Source of the DNA: Opisthocomus hoazin
Taxonomy: Eukaryota > Chordata > Aves > Opisthocomiformes > Opisthocomidae
Length of the DNA stretch: 64,000 nt
Direction of reading: 5' to 3'
Assembly (NCBI RefSeq): GCF_030867145.1
Contig: NC_134429.1
Coordinates: 17,407,115 to 17,471,114, forward strand
Below the pieces are notes generated by a model. The model had not been told where the DNA came from. It made no database searches and saw only the letters and a program-made list of their open reading frames with translations. Of the stretch, positions 25,501 to 37,400 are shown piece by piece; positions within the stretch are counted from its first letter, which is position 1; each line of letters begins with the position of its first letter. Position numbers and translations under genes: made by a program.

Positions 25501-28017
25501 CTGAATCAGCAGAACCCCTGCGTAGCCGGGTGTTCTTAGCTGAGACTGGCTGCTGCAGAGTGGAGGCAGCTAGGGAAAGGGGCAGCTTGCTTCCAGGAGC
25601 CATGGCAGCTTTGCAGCCTTGGATGGGACTGTCCACCACACTTTACTGTTTTGCACAGCTTGCTGCTAGAAAGTACTTTTCTGGGGCATGTCTACACACA
25701 AATTCATGGCACTGAAGTAGATGTAGTAGCTAGCTTACCTGCCAGTAGAACTGAGCTGCTTGTGATAGCTCCAAAACAACAACTCCATAAAGACCTTCCC
25801 TAAGATGGGGAGAACTGATGTTTATGGTATTTGACAAATGACTGCAGAGAAGGTTTAACAGAAGACTTTTGCTTCTGCTTAAACCTTTGGGTTTAGTCTG
25901 TGTGTTATGTTAGATAAGATGTGGGGAGGGAATTGTGTAAAGGGAAGGGAAGAGATGATATGCAGCAAGTTCAATGTGTGAAATACAAAGGTGCATTTGC
26001 TTTCTTCGTGGCTTAAGTGCTAGGTGCTCTTCCAGCCAATGGGACTGGACGACCTTAAAGACCTTGCAGACACAGTTAAAGTGTTGCTGCTGGAGGTCTC
26101 TGGTCTCATTTGGGAGAGAAGAGGGCGAAAAGAGGTAACAAAATCTTTGTTAAATATTGATATTGCAAGGGGAAGAACAGAATTTACTAGAATGCAGAAA
26201 GCAGAGGGCTTTTTTTGGTTGTCTTTCAGATTTTGTTTTTCTTCACACATGGAGTTGCACGGAATCTGCAAAGAATGACTTGTTTAAATCTGCCGTGGAA
26301 GAAGGTGTAAGTCTGGTGTACCCAGTGTTTGCATGTTTCTTTGTGCAGTATGTGGAGAGATTCATTAAGTGATGTGTATATTAATTCCATGGCCTTGATA
26401 TTGGGATTTAATACTGCTTAGGCCACTGTTATTAGGCAGGCCCAGTGAGATCCCAAATGAAGATTCACTTGGGTGAGATGTGGTAGACTTTAAATATGAT
26501 GCCTTTTAAGGAATGGGAGGCGATGGTTGCTCTGGATTGTCTTCATTGTATCCTTAGAGCTGTACCATGTTCTGTGGAATTTTTGTGTTTGTATTTCTCG
26601 GAGTAGGTGATTGAGTGACAGACGTAGCTGTCCTGCGGATCTCAGTAATGTCATAATGTGGACTCCTTCCTGAATTTCCCCTGTTATATCTGAGAGCTTT
26701 TGTGCTTCTGAGTGCAGTAAAGCTTGTGGGAAGAAGCTGCTGAGAGCAGCTCTGTCTTCCATCTGCAGTGTGATACCAGAGCTACAAAACTGCTGTTGCT
26801 TTTTCACTTGTCACCTGCTGTAAGATGAAAATAGCCTGCTTCCCAGGTGGCTGTGTCCCTCTGAGCTGAGTGACTAGCTGCAAACCAGTAGGGTTAGGAA
26901 TGCGGCTGTCCCACAAGTAGAAATGCTGACCAGTCTCAGACTGGGATTCTACCTTTTCCCCCTTCATTCTATCACTTACCTGTCTCATTTTTGCCTGTCT
27001 TAATGTTTTACAGAAGGGAATTGCTAGCACTGTCTATTCTTTTCTCTTAGTTCTGCCTGTGACTCACTGCGAAGGTATTGTCCTGCTTCCTTATTAGCCG
27101 TGAGGCTGGCTGCAGGACTGGTGGCAACGCGTGGGGTGGAGTCGCAGCTGTATCAAGAAAGCCGGAACCGTCAGAGTCTGCAGTGAGTCTGAATGATGAA
27201 GCAGGTCTCTCCCGCTCCGGAGCTGGTGCTCAGCTTGCTTTCAGGATGTCAGGCCGAGCAGCAGGGAGCTGGGGTCACCTGGGAGCTGAGATGGACTTCG
27301 GGTACCACTGCCAGCTGGAACATCTCCTACCACAGAACTGTAAGAAACTGGTAAATCCTTCCTATCTAGGGTTGTGTCAACACATCTTGTAAGGAAACTT
27401 TCTGCTGTATGGTTAGTAAGTTAGTTGTTAAGCAGCTTGTGTCCTGTGTTTGGGGAATTAGGATGCTACAGGGGATTTGGAGGAGAAGAGTGACAGGAGT
27501 AATATGATGATAATACTTAACAAGCATTGACAAGAGTCACAGCCTAGAACCATTTTCTGGTTGACTTGGTAGCATATCACAGGAGTTGCAGCAGAAGATG
27601 GGCTAATACAGTGCTAGTCTGAAAATTTTTGGAGAGACTAACCCAAAACCCAGCATCCACATATCATAAGACTTGTATCAAATCAAAGTCAGAATTTATC
27701 AAATGTATCCTAACCTTAAAAAGGGGAACCTGTCTGTAAGGTTACAAGTCAGGAAAACTGACTGGATTTGGAGAAGCAAGACATTTCCTCTCCTACCTGA
27801 AGGTTTGTAACAGGAAAGACTGACTCCTCCTTTGGGGGAAGCAGAATTTGTTCCTGCTCTGCAGCCACCACTAGTGGTTTGGTATGGCTTTTTGGTGTAG
27901 GTTTTTCTCTGGGATGTAGTTCATCCTAGTGAGCATGACAGACTCAGCTAGACGTTACTTCCAATTCTATGGTTTAGAAATAGGCAGGGCTGATTGAAAC
28001 AGGCTGTGTAAATGACA

Positions 28018-28115
28018 TGGAGCACCCTGATCTAGTTTAGAAGTTAGGCTTGCTTAAAATAGGCAGTTGAACTCGCTGATGATATCCAGGAGTCTCTTCC
28101 AACCTGAATATTTCT
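28018..28115 (+). mobile_element. degenerate CR1 LINE 3' tail
   Basis: The order of words matches the CR1 3' end: a segment like GCACCCTGATCTAG, then a segment related to TTGGACTAGATGATCTCCAGAGG, then TCTTCCAACCTGAAT. A second possible tail lies just upstream at about 27930-27975 (CTAGACGTTACTTCCAATTCTATG). Divergence is high, suggesting old insertions. No reverse-transcriptase coding sequence is retained. Confidence 0.45.
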
Positions 28116-31100
28116 GAAGTTTGAAAACTGTCACTTCATCTTTTTCTTTCAAGCTTTCTCCTGTTGCTGAGTTTCACCCACAAATTTCACAGATGAAAAA
28201 TCAGCTTTGTTTTGCCTGAAAACAGGAAGTATTGGAAGCCTCCAGTGACAGAGGGTCTGTTTGCATCAGGCTCGCAGCAGGAGTTGTTCAGATCTTTAGG
28301 GCAAACTTGTGTAATTCTGCAGGTACTAGCACAAGGCTAGTGACTAGGTCAGTCATAGCTTAGAACTCCACTTGTTGACAGAAGGAGGATGACAGAATAT
28401 GCTGAGAATGAACTTGAAATAGATGTGCTTAATAAATGAAGCTTACAGTGTCATGTATTTCACTGATGACAAAATGAGTGCCGCAGATCTTACCTGGCAG
28501 GGGTTTTTACCTTTCTCAGAATGCAGCATTTCCGTAACAGGAGAGCACGTCCATCTTCCACACCCATCAGCTTGTTGTTTCACAGTAGTGCTTTCTTTGT
28601 AGGCTGGTTTCTTGTAGATAATTTTCCTAAAGCAGGATGCTCTCCATAAATGCACAGTCACTGTAAATTTGCCAGGTACTTGAACTAAAGTGGGGAGAAA
28701 GGGTTTGCTGTTGAAACAAGGGAGCTGCTCAGCTTACTGGCCAGCACCTTCGCACAGGTCTCTTCTAGCTCTAAACTAGCCAAGTTGCTTGGTTTCCCTG
28801 TAAGACTTCAAAGCTGTTCCCAAGTCAGTCATCCCTAGAAATGTAGCTTCTGACCATCTAGAAATAAGAACAAACTCAAGAGCTGGAGAACTTTTTCAGT
28901 ATTGCAAATGCTTGTTTTTCTTGCAGCCACAGCAGTGAGAAATTGGAGTTGAATGATTCTTAGTCTCTGAGGGGATGCTTTTCTGTCCCTCAGCTCTTGC
29001 TGCATAGTTTTCAACCTGAGCTTGCAAAACTGGAAGGATCCTTGCCTGATTGCCAGCTTGTTTGGACTCCACATGATGGTAAATCCCATTCACATCTGTG
29101 GAGGAGGCTTGTAGATTTCTTGTATGTGGAAAAAATACTCGTGTCTATTGTCCTAGACTCATGCAACTAAAAACTTTGAGCTGCAGCTGATGTTCTCTGC
29201 GGGTCCATCAATAGGGAGGGGTGGAGAAGGATGCTCCTGCATACCTCCTTGTGATGAGATTTCATTTATACTTAATACCATGAAGATATTTGTCCATATT
29301 AAGGAAAGATTATGTTTTTCTAAGATGACTCTGCAGTAATTTGGGCGAAAGAATTAAAATCCTGTCTTGTGCAACACAATTGTTAATGCTAGTGTGGAAT
29401 CAACTCTGTTAGGGGTAGGGATGCATTATTCTATCACTGTACTGTGCCTAGTATGGCAGTCCCCATTCAGTTGACGTCTTAGATTGTACCATAAAAAACC
29501 CATAATGAGCTGCACTAATTTAATAGATGTTGTTTAGATTTATAGAACATTTGCCTGAGATCTTGTTTTTGTCAAACATCTCTTGTTTCCTCTTTCACCC
29601 ACTCCAGTCTTGCGTGGATGTGGTGGTGTGCAGATGGGCTGATGCTGTCCTACACAAATTGTTCTGGAGCTGCCCTTGTAGACCCAGTACCTGTGAGATG
29701 AAATACTTTTTCAGCTTCAGATGCATTTGAGTTCACTGGGCTGCAAGAAATGCATGAAGATGTTGCCCGTGCATAAATGTCCTCCCTTTATGCATTGTGT
29801 AGAGCTTATTACCACTTGGTGATAGCAAGTCAAAAACCCCAGGCTGGGATCTTTCCCTGCCGGGAGCAGGACTCAGCAGGACTGAGACATACACTTGCAT
29901 CTAAGATGCTGGGTCCTTGCAGCTGAAGGCTTGATGAGGTTGGTTTGGACCAGCTGAGTGGCACTGATGTGGCATGTGACACTCCCTCTTCTCTACTTTG
30001 GGTATTGGGCACATTTTTTCAGGGCTGCCCTTCCTATGAGGCTTGAATACAGGGTGGTTTTGTTGCTCCATACTCTCCCAGTGTTAAACAGTTTCAGCTG
30101 GTTGACTGTTTCTTCCTTTCCTAAAGCATGAGGAATTCTTATAGGTAGCAAGTAGTAGAGGAGAGCTAAAATGATTTGAAAAATTAAAGGTAGAATCGAT
30201 ATCCTGCTGCACAGATACAAGGTTGTTTCCCAAAGCATCTTTTCCCTGGCCCGGTCGCGCTTCACTTTTAGCAGCTCAAAGGAGAGTTTTACAGTTCCCA
30301 AAACAGCAATTCTGGAGTCTTGGAAGTCCCCAGAGGAGGATGGAAGATGAAGTAGTATCCTCCTCGTCTGTACCAGATTGTTTTGCTCTCCTATAACTGT
30401 GCTTGTCCCTGACCTGTTAATTGCCTTTGAGATAGTCTGGCTCCTTCTGATCCTGATGGGAAATGTTGGTGGGATGATTAAGTCATTGTTTAAACAAGAC
30501 AGCTAGTTCCAGTGTGGGACACGTTTTCAGTGCAGGAAGGTGGGCACTGTTAAGTCTTGATTTTGTTTTGGAATGGTTTGCTTTTTTTCCTCAGGGTGAA
30601 AAGGTTACAGTCAAGAAGTAATTTGCTAATTGGTGCTGTTTCCTGGGATGCAGGGCGTGGAGCCTGGTCACGATGCCTGGTGGGTATTATTCTTCTTGGC
30701 TGTGCTGGTTTGGTTGGTGTGCAGTTACAGCACATCATTTCACCTTTGGCAGTCTCCTCTGGTGTTATATAGAGGGTGTGAGCTTTACCCATCACCTGCG
30801 CTGCCATCCTGTACAATAGAAGCCACTGAACTTTCTCATGACTCTTGCAATAAGCCCAACAGTCTTGCCTAGGATTACTGCATGTCTTCTGGAAAACCAC
30901 GCTCCCAAGTGTTGGCTGTTCTGACGACTTGGTGATAGGTAGGAGTTTGGGGTTTTAACATCTGCTCTTCAGTTTGAAGTGGTTCCCGTTCTTGCCTTTC
31001 ATGCCTTTCTTTGCATGGTAGGTTTCTGATAACTTGTTGGAAGATGAAATATCATTTCACTGTGAGCAAAACATGGTGAGAGCAAGAAAGAACTGAGAGT

Positions 31101-32000
31101 CTTGGTGTTCTGTCTTGCTATCCAAACACAAACCAAGTTCCTGAGGTTTTTGGAATTTGTAACCTGGTGCATTAGGAGGGGAAACAAAATGCTTAGATGT
31201 CTTGGAATATACAGGTGCAAGGTGCCAGTGGATCACTGTAAGAAATTGGACGCTGACAAAAGCTAGTGAGATTCTGGCCATGCAGCATGTTTTACCTTTA
31301 TACTCAAGTGTTGCACAAGAGGCCCCTGAGCAATCACCTGCTTTTGAGGCTGTGATGCAAGAGTTAAGGAATTGCTTTGCCCTGAAGGTTGTGTTCTCAT
31401 GTGTTCGTGTGTTTCCAGGAACTGGGGATTGCAGAAATGCTAGATAACACCACATCTTCTACCTCAGGCTGTTCCACATGTATAATAGGAAAGTTCAGTG
31501 GCTTTAGTACAAATAAGTATTGGTCCCTTTTTCATTTGTTTTGCAGGTGATTGTGTTCTCAGTGAGTTCTTTCTGCCTAACATGTCGGATGCATGACCTA
31601 AGCACAGAGCTGTGCAGTCAAATGAACCTACCAAGAGTTTAAATGGTTTTGTGTCTTAACCTGTTGAGAATCTGGAAACACTTCATTATTCCACTGTCTT
31701 GCCCGAATGGTGTTGTGTGAAACTTGAACTCATTGAGATAAATATGGATTGCAAACAAGTAAGCTGGGTTTATCTTCTTAATATTGGTAATTCTTAAGAG
31801 GCCTTAACCAAGACTGGGGGTAAGGGACAGAGTAACTGTCAATTGATGGTTTTGAGCCTCTTCTCCCTTGAAAGCTGTTTTCTTCAGCACTGCTGCAGTT
31901 GCTTCACTGTCTGTTTGTTTGTCCCCAGACTCTTGCCTTCTGTGAATGAGAAGAGAGGAAGAGCGCGTGCAACCTGCCCTAACTTTCCTCCTTGTGCGAT

Positions 32001-32109
32001 GCCAGCTGTGAGTGTTTCTTTGGCAGTGTCTTAGCTGGTTGTTGTGAACAATAGTCAAGGAAGCAATCAGCAAGTATACTGCCCTAGAAGTGCTACACGT
32101 TGTTGGGCC
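32001..32109 (+). ncRNA. MIR34A: microRNA mir-34a precursor
   Basis: The 5p mature sequence at 32021-32042 carries the seed GGCAGTG and is identical to vertebrate miR-34a-5p. The 3p arm at 32064-32085 (CAATCAGC...CTGCCCT) matches miR-34a-3p. The flanks pair through GCCAGC... on the 5' side and ...GTTGGGCC on the 3' side. The terminal loop differs slightly from human (GAACAATAGTCAAGG region). miR-34a is a p53-induced repressor of cell-cycle and anti-apoptotic mRNAs. Its position 7.5 kb upstream of GPR157 on the same strand reproduces the human order, and the precursor looks intact and functional. Confidence 0.98.
32021..32042 (+). ncRNA. MIR34A: mature miR-34a-5p
   Basis: This is a 22-nt mature guide strand beginning with T and carrying seed GGCAGTG at positions 2-8. 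The seed is shared with miR-34c and miR-449a. All 22 bases agree with the vertebrate sequence as I know it. Confidence 0.97.
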
Positions 32110-33261
32110 TGCCTCATCTCCCTGGCTTGAGAGGTGGATGGGGATCCAGGTTGGGATGGTGCCCAGGTGTCCTGTGTTGCACTGGAGCTTGGGGTGTCTG
32201 GTGGAGCAGAGGGCTAACGTGAGAAATGCCACAGGGTGTTTGTCATCGCTGCATCAGACATGAGATGAAGAAAAGAGATGATGTGCTTTGTTCTTTCTTT
32301 GTTTTTCCCCCATGCATCCTCCTGAGAGTAAAATACCAGCTATTGTTAGTAACACTGCAAAAAATGCAACACTAGATATTGGGAGAAGGGCCTGCTTTTA
32401 GGAAGAAGCCTCAATCTCAGGCTGGTAATGACAAGCTGACTTGGCTTTGAGCCCAGCATGGGAGCAACTTGCCTGTAGTTACTCTTCTTCCTGGGTGTTG
32501 GTCAGCAGCTATATGTTGCAAATAGATGCAGTTAAGTGCCCAAAAACTTAGCTGATCTTTCTAGGGAGGAATTAATTAGATTTTAGTTACACAATGAGAC
32601 ATAACACTATCTTGTCTGGATAAGGAGGCAAGGAGGATTTATGGAAAGGACAAATCTACAGTATGGGATTGCTGTAAGGGAGGAAATGCGAGTGCACCCC
32701 AAGCTTGGAAGAAGGAAAGGCCTTGCCTAAATCTTGTTTAAACTTCCAGTACCCACACAGAGGATAAAAGCTTGCATTAATTTTGATCAGACCAGGTTGG
32801 TTTTGTCTTTGCTCTATGGCTCTTGCTGACTTCGCATGAGCTGGGTGTCATGATCCAGGGATACTGGAGCTCCAACCCTCTTCAAAAAAAAAACAAAACA
32901 AAACCCACTAGCTATGACTTTGGTTACCCACACTTCTGTGTACCTTTTTTCCCCAGACATGAACATAACTGCACCAATTAGGAGGAGTTGTGAAACTTCA
33001 TGAACTGTCTGTAAAAGTTCTATACTTGGAAGATAATTGGTGGCCAGAAGGCAGTACAGTATCCTTCTGTTGCAAACCTTCTGAAACTGCATCTCTGCCT
33101 CTGCAGGAGGTTTGTCATGAGATAATGTTTTGAGCTAGTACCTCAGATTTCGTGATAAAATAGACTTTTCTATGACCTTATGCTTTCAGGCTTTTTCTCT
33201 TTATAGCACCAAAGATAGCTATCAGTTCTGTGCTTTTTGGGGAAAAACAGGGTGTGTTACA

Positions 33262-33395
33262 GGTAATGAGAATGGCTAAAAAATATCATTGGAAGATCAC
33301 CATGAAAATTGCTACGGAGTGCCTCTTTGAATTCTGTGTAAATGCTCTTTTCCAAAGCACCACTGCTCCAGACTTGAGTCCAAGCTGGGTGTTCG
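33262..33395 (+). repeat. unclassified diverged repeat, copy A
   Basis: This aligns along its length with 34339-34481. Shared words include AGGTAATGAGAA, GGCTAAAAA, GAGTGCCTCTTT, ATTCTGTG and CTTGAGTC/CTTGAGCC followed by GAGCTGGGTG-like sequence. I estimate roughly three-quarters identity with a few indels, by eye. It could be a local duplication or two insertions of one old interspersed element. Confidence 0.75.
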
Positions 33396-34338
33396 CTGAA
33401 CGGAACCGATGCGATGCCTGGAATGTCACTGGGGGGAAAAATGTGGGGCTTGACCTGTCTCACTTAGCATGTTATTGCTGAGCAACTTCACCTGTGTTAA
33501 TAAAGTCAGTGAGTTTGAATTCCAGGTTATAAGACAATGTTCTGCTCTTCAAGTTTCCTGTACATAACTTTGCAGTAGTGCTTAAACCTGGATGGCTAGT
33601 AGTGACTAACTATCCGGTTAGCTTCTGTAAATAGGTGGGCACTGTGTGTCCAGTCATTCTGTGAATGTGCTCTTTGCTACCTGGGAGAGAAGCATGATGC
33701 GAACAGCATCACTGAATACCCAGTGGTGTTGTGGAGCTTGGCGTTGGGGATGTCACCGAGGCTGCCCGCTTGGCTGGGTGAATGGTGGTGGCTGTGCAGG
33801 GACCTGAGCAGCCAGCACCTACATGTGGAGGGGGAATCTGTAAAGTGTTTAACACAAATATTTTACATCTGCGTTCAAAGAAGGAGGGTGAGGAGTGTGA
33901 TATGGTGCTTTACAACCCATTTTCAAGGTCCTGTTTGGATTCTGGACTGTAGATGTTGAGTGTCCTTGTGCCAACAGAAGAAACAGTCTCCTGGGCTCTG
34001 TTGCAGCCTTTGCCTTTAGCAGAATTGTCTCTTTGCTGCTTCGCACTTCGTCTGTTTCCAGTAACTCGTGTGAAATAACTTGAGCGAGGCTTCTAGCTCA
34101 GTAACCAGGGAAGCTGACATGCTTCATGACTTTTCCTACTTGAGGGTCTTGTTATTAGCTTTTACGTTCCTGCCTCATCTGTGTTAAAACTACAGGCTGT
34201 AGATAGACTTTTCTGTTGCAAAACACAACATATACCTCCAATTCAATCTACAGTAAAAACTATACCCCAAAAATCCTACTGTTTGGTCTATTCTCTTATT
34301 ACTAAATGTAAGAGATGCAGTCTATACATTTTTATTAT

Positions 34339-34481
34339 AGGTAATGAGAAAGGCTAAAAACCATTGAGCGATTGCCATGAAGATCACTACCAAGAGTGCC
34401 TCTTTATTCTGTGCTAGGGCTCATTCTGGTGCTCTTTCCCAAAGTGCCACCACTCCATACTTGAGCCTGAGCTGGGTGATG
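34339..34481 (+). repeat. unclassified diverged repeat, copy B
   Basis: This is the second member of the pair with 33262-33395, in the same orientation and about 1.08 kb downstream. It carries a ~10-bp insertion (around CATTCTGGTG) relative to copy A. No terminal repeats or target-site duplications are obvious in either copy. Confidence 0.75.
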
Positions 34482-37400
34482 TTAAGACCAGGTCTTAAAT
34501 GCAGTATTTTTTTGTTCATGGCATACGTTGTCATTGTGAATGTACAATATTAATACCTTCATTTTTCTCCATGCAGCCACAGCATGAAGGAATATGCCAT
34601 ATTAATCTCCTAATTTAAATTTCAAATGAAAAACTATCAAAACACTTGGAGCATACTTTACTTCATTGATTGTGCTAGCTTGATTCCAGCAGTGTGACTA
34701 GTTACATTCTGCCTGCAGAAAATTCTCATTGCTCGTGACTTTTTTGAGGTGCTGGCTTGGATTCTTGAGCGATCTCTGCAGCCTGACTACGTGTTTTTGA
34801 TGCTAATGGTAAATTGCTTAAAATGACTGAGGATCTCTCCTTGATGAAAGAAAAGCCACTAGGCTTGCTAAACAGATCTTATATAGTGCTCTGCTGGTAG
34901 GAGATGCGCGTGTCCTGCTTCACCAGTTGTGGATGCATGCTGCTCTAATTCCAGTGCACTGGAGATGGAACACAAAAATGTGTAAATCCCAGGCTCTTCT
35001 TCATCCAGCAGCTTTTTGCACTGTTGCGCTTGCCTCAGCGCTATTCTTTTATCCCAACGCAGAGCCCACTAGCAGTTGAAAATTTGATCCTGTAGCTACG
35101 CTTCTCTGGCTTCCTTTCAGCTGATGCAGTGAACCTAAGGATCAGGTGATGACTGAAAATGGTCTTGTTCTCCTGGCAATGAAGAACTCAGGTGCTGGTA
35201 AACCTGCTGGCTAGCTTTTTTATTGTATTATGATTCCAGTTAGGTCCAGAGAGTTGGGTTTATTAACCCTTGGCTAGATGTTCTCATGTATACATAGTGT
35301 CTTGCAGTAGAGTAGCCAGGCTATGCAGAAGATCTGTGTCAGTGCAAGGTTATGCACGATGCATTTGATTTTGCATTCCTCTGAGAAGGTGGGTGGGAGC
35401 TGAATGTCATACTGCTCCCAGGCTGAGCCCTGAGAAGCTAATGAGTACAAGAAGCAGTTGTAGTGACTTCCTTGAGAGGAGCTGCATAGTGATTTGAAAA
35501 CTAAAACACTGAAGAGTTTTTTTCCAAAACTAAGCCTCTAATGGCTGATTTAAAAAAAGCAAATCTGGTTGTTTCAGTGTGCATCTAGGTTTTTTTATGG
35601 GTGCAATGAAACTGGGCTCTACTTTTTTTCCACGCTCCTACCTGAAACTACTTCTAAGCTGTGTGTATGAAGCAGGGCTGGCAAAAGGAGACCAAGATAC
35701 ATCTGGTGATGTTGGAGGCATTTGCCTTCATCAGATAGAGGTGGTGGAAAAACTCTCAGGTCTCTAGATCAGGACGATGGTGATGGGGTGAACATTGCTG
35801 CCTGGAACAGCAGTGACCTCTTGTGGGTAGTGGGGTGGCTGGTGATGCTGGTGATACTGGCAGTTGGCTCTCGGAGTTGGAGGGTGGTATTCTGTTGTAC
35901 TTATGTCTCTGGCCTTAAAGTGAATGTGGTAAAGGGAGCTCGGATTCTCTTGGCTAGGTGTCGGAAACAAACAGCTGTGAAAGGTGCAAAGTCCTTTCTT
36001 CCTCACATGTATGTGTTCTGAAGCTGTGATGGGAAAGTGTCCTAACTGTTCAGGAGCAGCCCAGACTCCCCTCTCCCTGTGGAGCACAGAGCTGGCCTTT
36101 AAGCACGTCAGGGGACTGAGATAGTATGAGACCAGATCTCTTGCTCAGGTACTTTTTTCCCATGAAGCGTCTTCAACTGAGAAAAGCAGTCTTGCTGGTC
36201 TGATACAAAATCAGGGGAGTAACACGGTACTGTGCAAGCAAGCGTTGGGTCTGATATGCAGAGTTGCTGTGAGGGTCTCAGCCCCTAATAATCACTTAAA
36301 AGCCCTAAGGCATGTGACCAGGTTCCCAGTGAGCTGTGAACCCTCAGCCCATCTTCACAGCCAGCTGCAAATGCAAAGTAAAACCTTTTGGAAGCCCTTT
36401 TTTTCTTTTTGAATAGGTTATGTCGGTACATTCTACCTCACGATTAGTGGCGGTAAATTTATGTAGTTACAGCTCAACTGATGCTTTATAAGATGCAGGG
36501 TGTAGCCTGTGTGTCAGAAAGCTCTTTTAGTGGTTGGTGAGATTAATTCAAGTCAGGAAAAAAGATTTTCTGTGTCTTTCCACCAAATACCAGGTTGCTT
36601 CACCTCCCTGTCCTTTGAGACTATCTGAAGGTGAAATTCTCAAAGAATTTGCATTTTGTGTGTTTTATGACAAGCTAGTTGCTTAGATTTTTACTTCTCT
36701 GTCCCCTGAGCTACACACAACACAGCCTTTGAGTTGTTGTGTATCTTTGGGCCGTTTCCAAATATTTCTATTCCCTGGACAACTGCAGATTCGGAGGGAC
36801 TGAAGGCAGGGATGTGCATCTGGGCAGACAGCTGCACCGCTACCCTGCAGTGAGAAGGGAGCGGTGTCTGACTACAGGAACACCGCAGAGGTGCTGGGCG
36901 GTGGGTGTCTTGCACATGCAGATGTCAAGAAAATGAAAAGTAGTGGGAATCTTTAAGAAGTTATCTGCCTGTTATTACTCAGTTTTGAAGCACTGACTCT
37001 TCCTGCATGCCCTTCTGTTGAGTGATGACTTCCGTGTCTAAGTTTACCCTATTCCTATTTTTAGAAAATGGGAGAGATTCAGTGAAAGATCCTGGGCCTT
37101 TTGTATTTCTTTCTGATTGCTGAGGGAAAGACACATCTCTCAGTGAATTGAGACAAAACCAGAATTTCTATTTCCACTAACTTGTGGCTGTGATTCAGAA
37201 ATTTCTTTCTCTCCAGTTCTAAAAAAAGTAGTTTGTCAGGTCACCAGAAGTTGTAGAAATAAACAACCGTCTTGCAAGACTTCAGCCATGTTGTGGAGCC
37301 ATATCCATCACTCCAAAACAAAAGCGACACTCAAAAGCCAGGGTATTTGAAGTGGTTTGTCTGGATGTTTGAGATAGGCGGGGGAGTGACTTGTGCTATA

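Larger units (their letters stand above)
21227..31928 (+). other. inferred intron 1 of the mir-34a host gene
   Basis: This 10.7-kb interval runs from the donor at 21227 to the acceptor TTTGTTTGTCCCCAG ending at 31928. I found no coding exon within it. It contains a short TA microsatellite (about 22495-22510) and diverged CR1-like tails near 27.9-28.1 kb. Additional alternative exons are possible and cannot be excluded by reading. Confidence 0.5.
31929..32110 (+). ncRNA. MIR34A host: mir-34a host gene, exon 2 (start; 3' end unknown)
   Basis: A long pyrimidine-rich tract ending in CCCCAG|ACTC at 31928/31929 is a strong acceptor, 72 bp upstream of the hairpin. With the donor at 21226 it places mir-34a in the second exon of a spliced non-coding RNA, as in human. 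The exon must extend beyond the hairpin. A possible polyadenylation signal, AATAAA at 33499-33504 followed by GT-rich sequence, is one candidate end. Confidence 0.6.

Noticed and set aside
26030-26075. Possible CR1 tail (GGGACTGGACGACCTTAAAG)
   Set aside because: Only one short word resembles CR1, with no TTCCAACC block or terminal ATTCTATG repeat after it.
31843-32034. 63-codon + strand frame overlapping mir-34a
   Set aside because: It crosses the inferred splice acceptor and the hairpin arm; the conserved element here is the microRNA.
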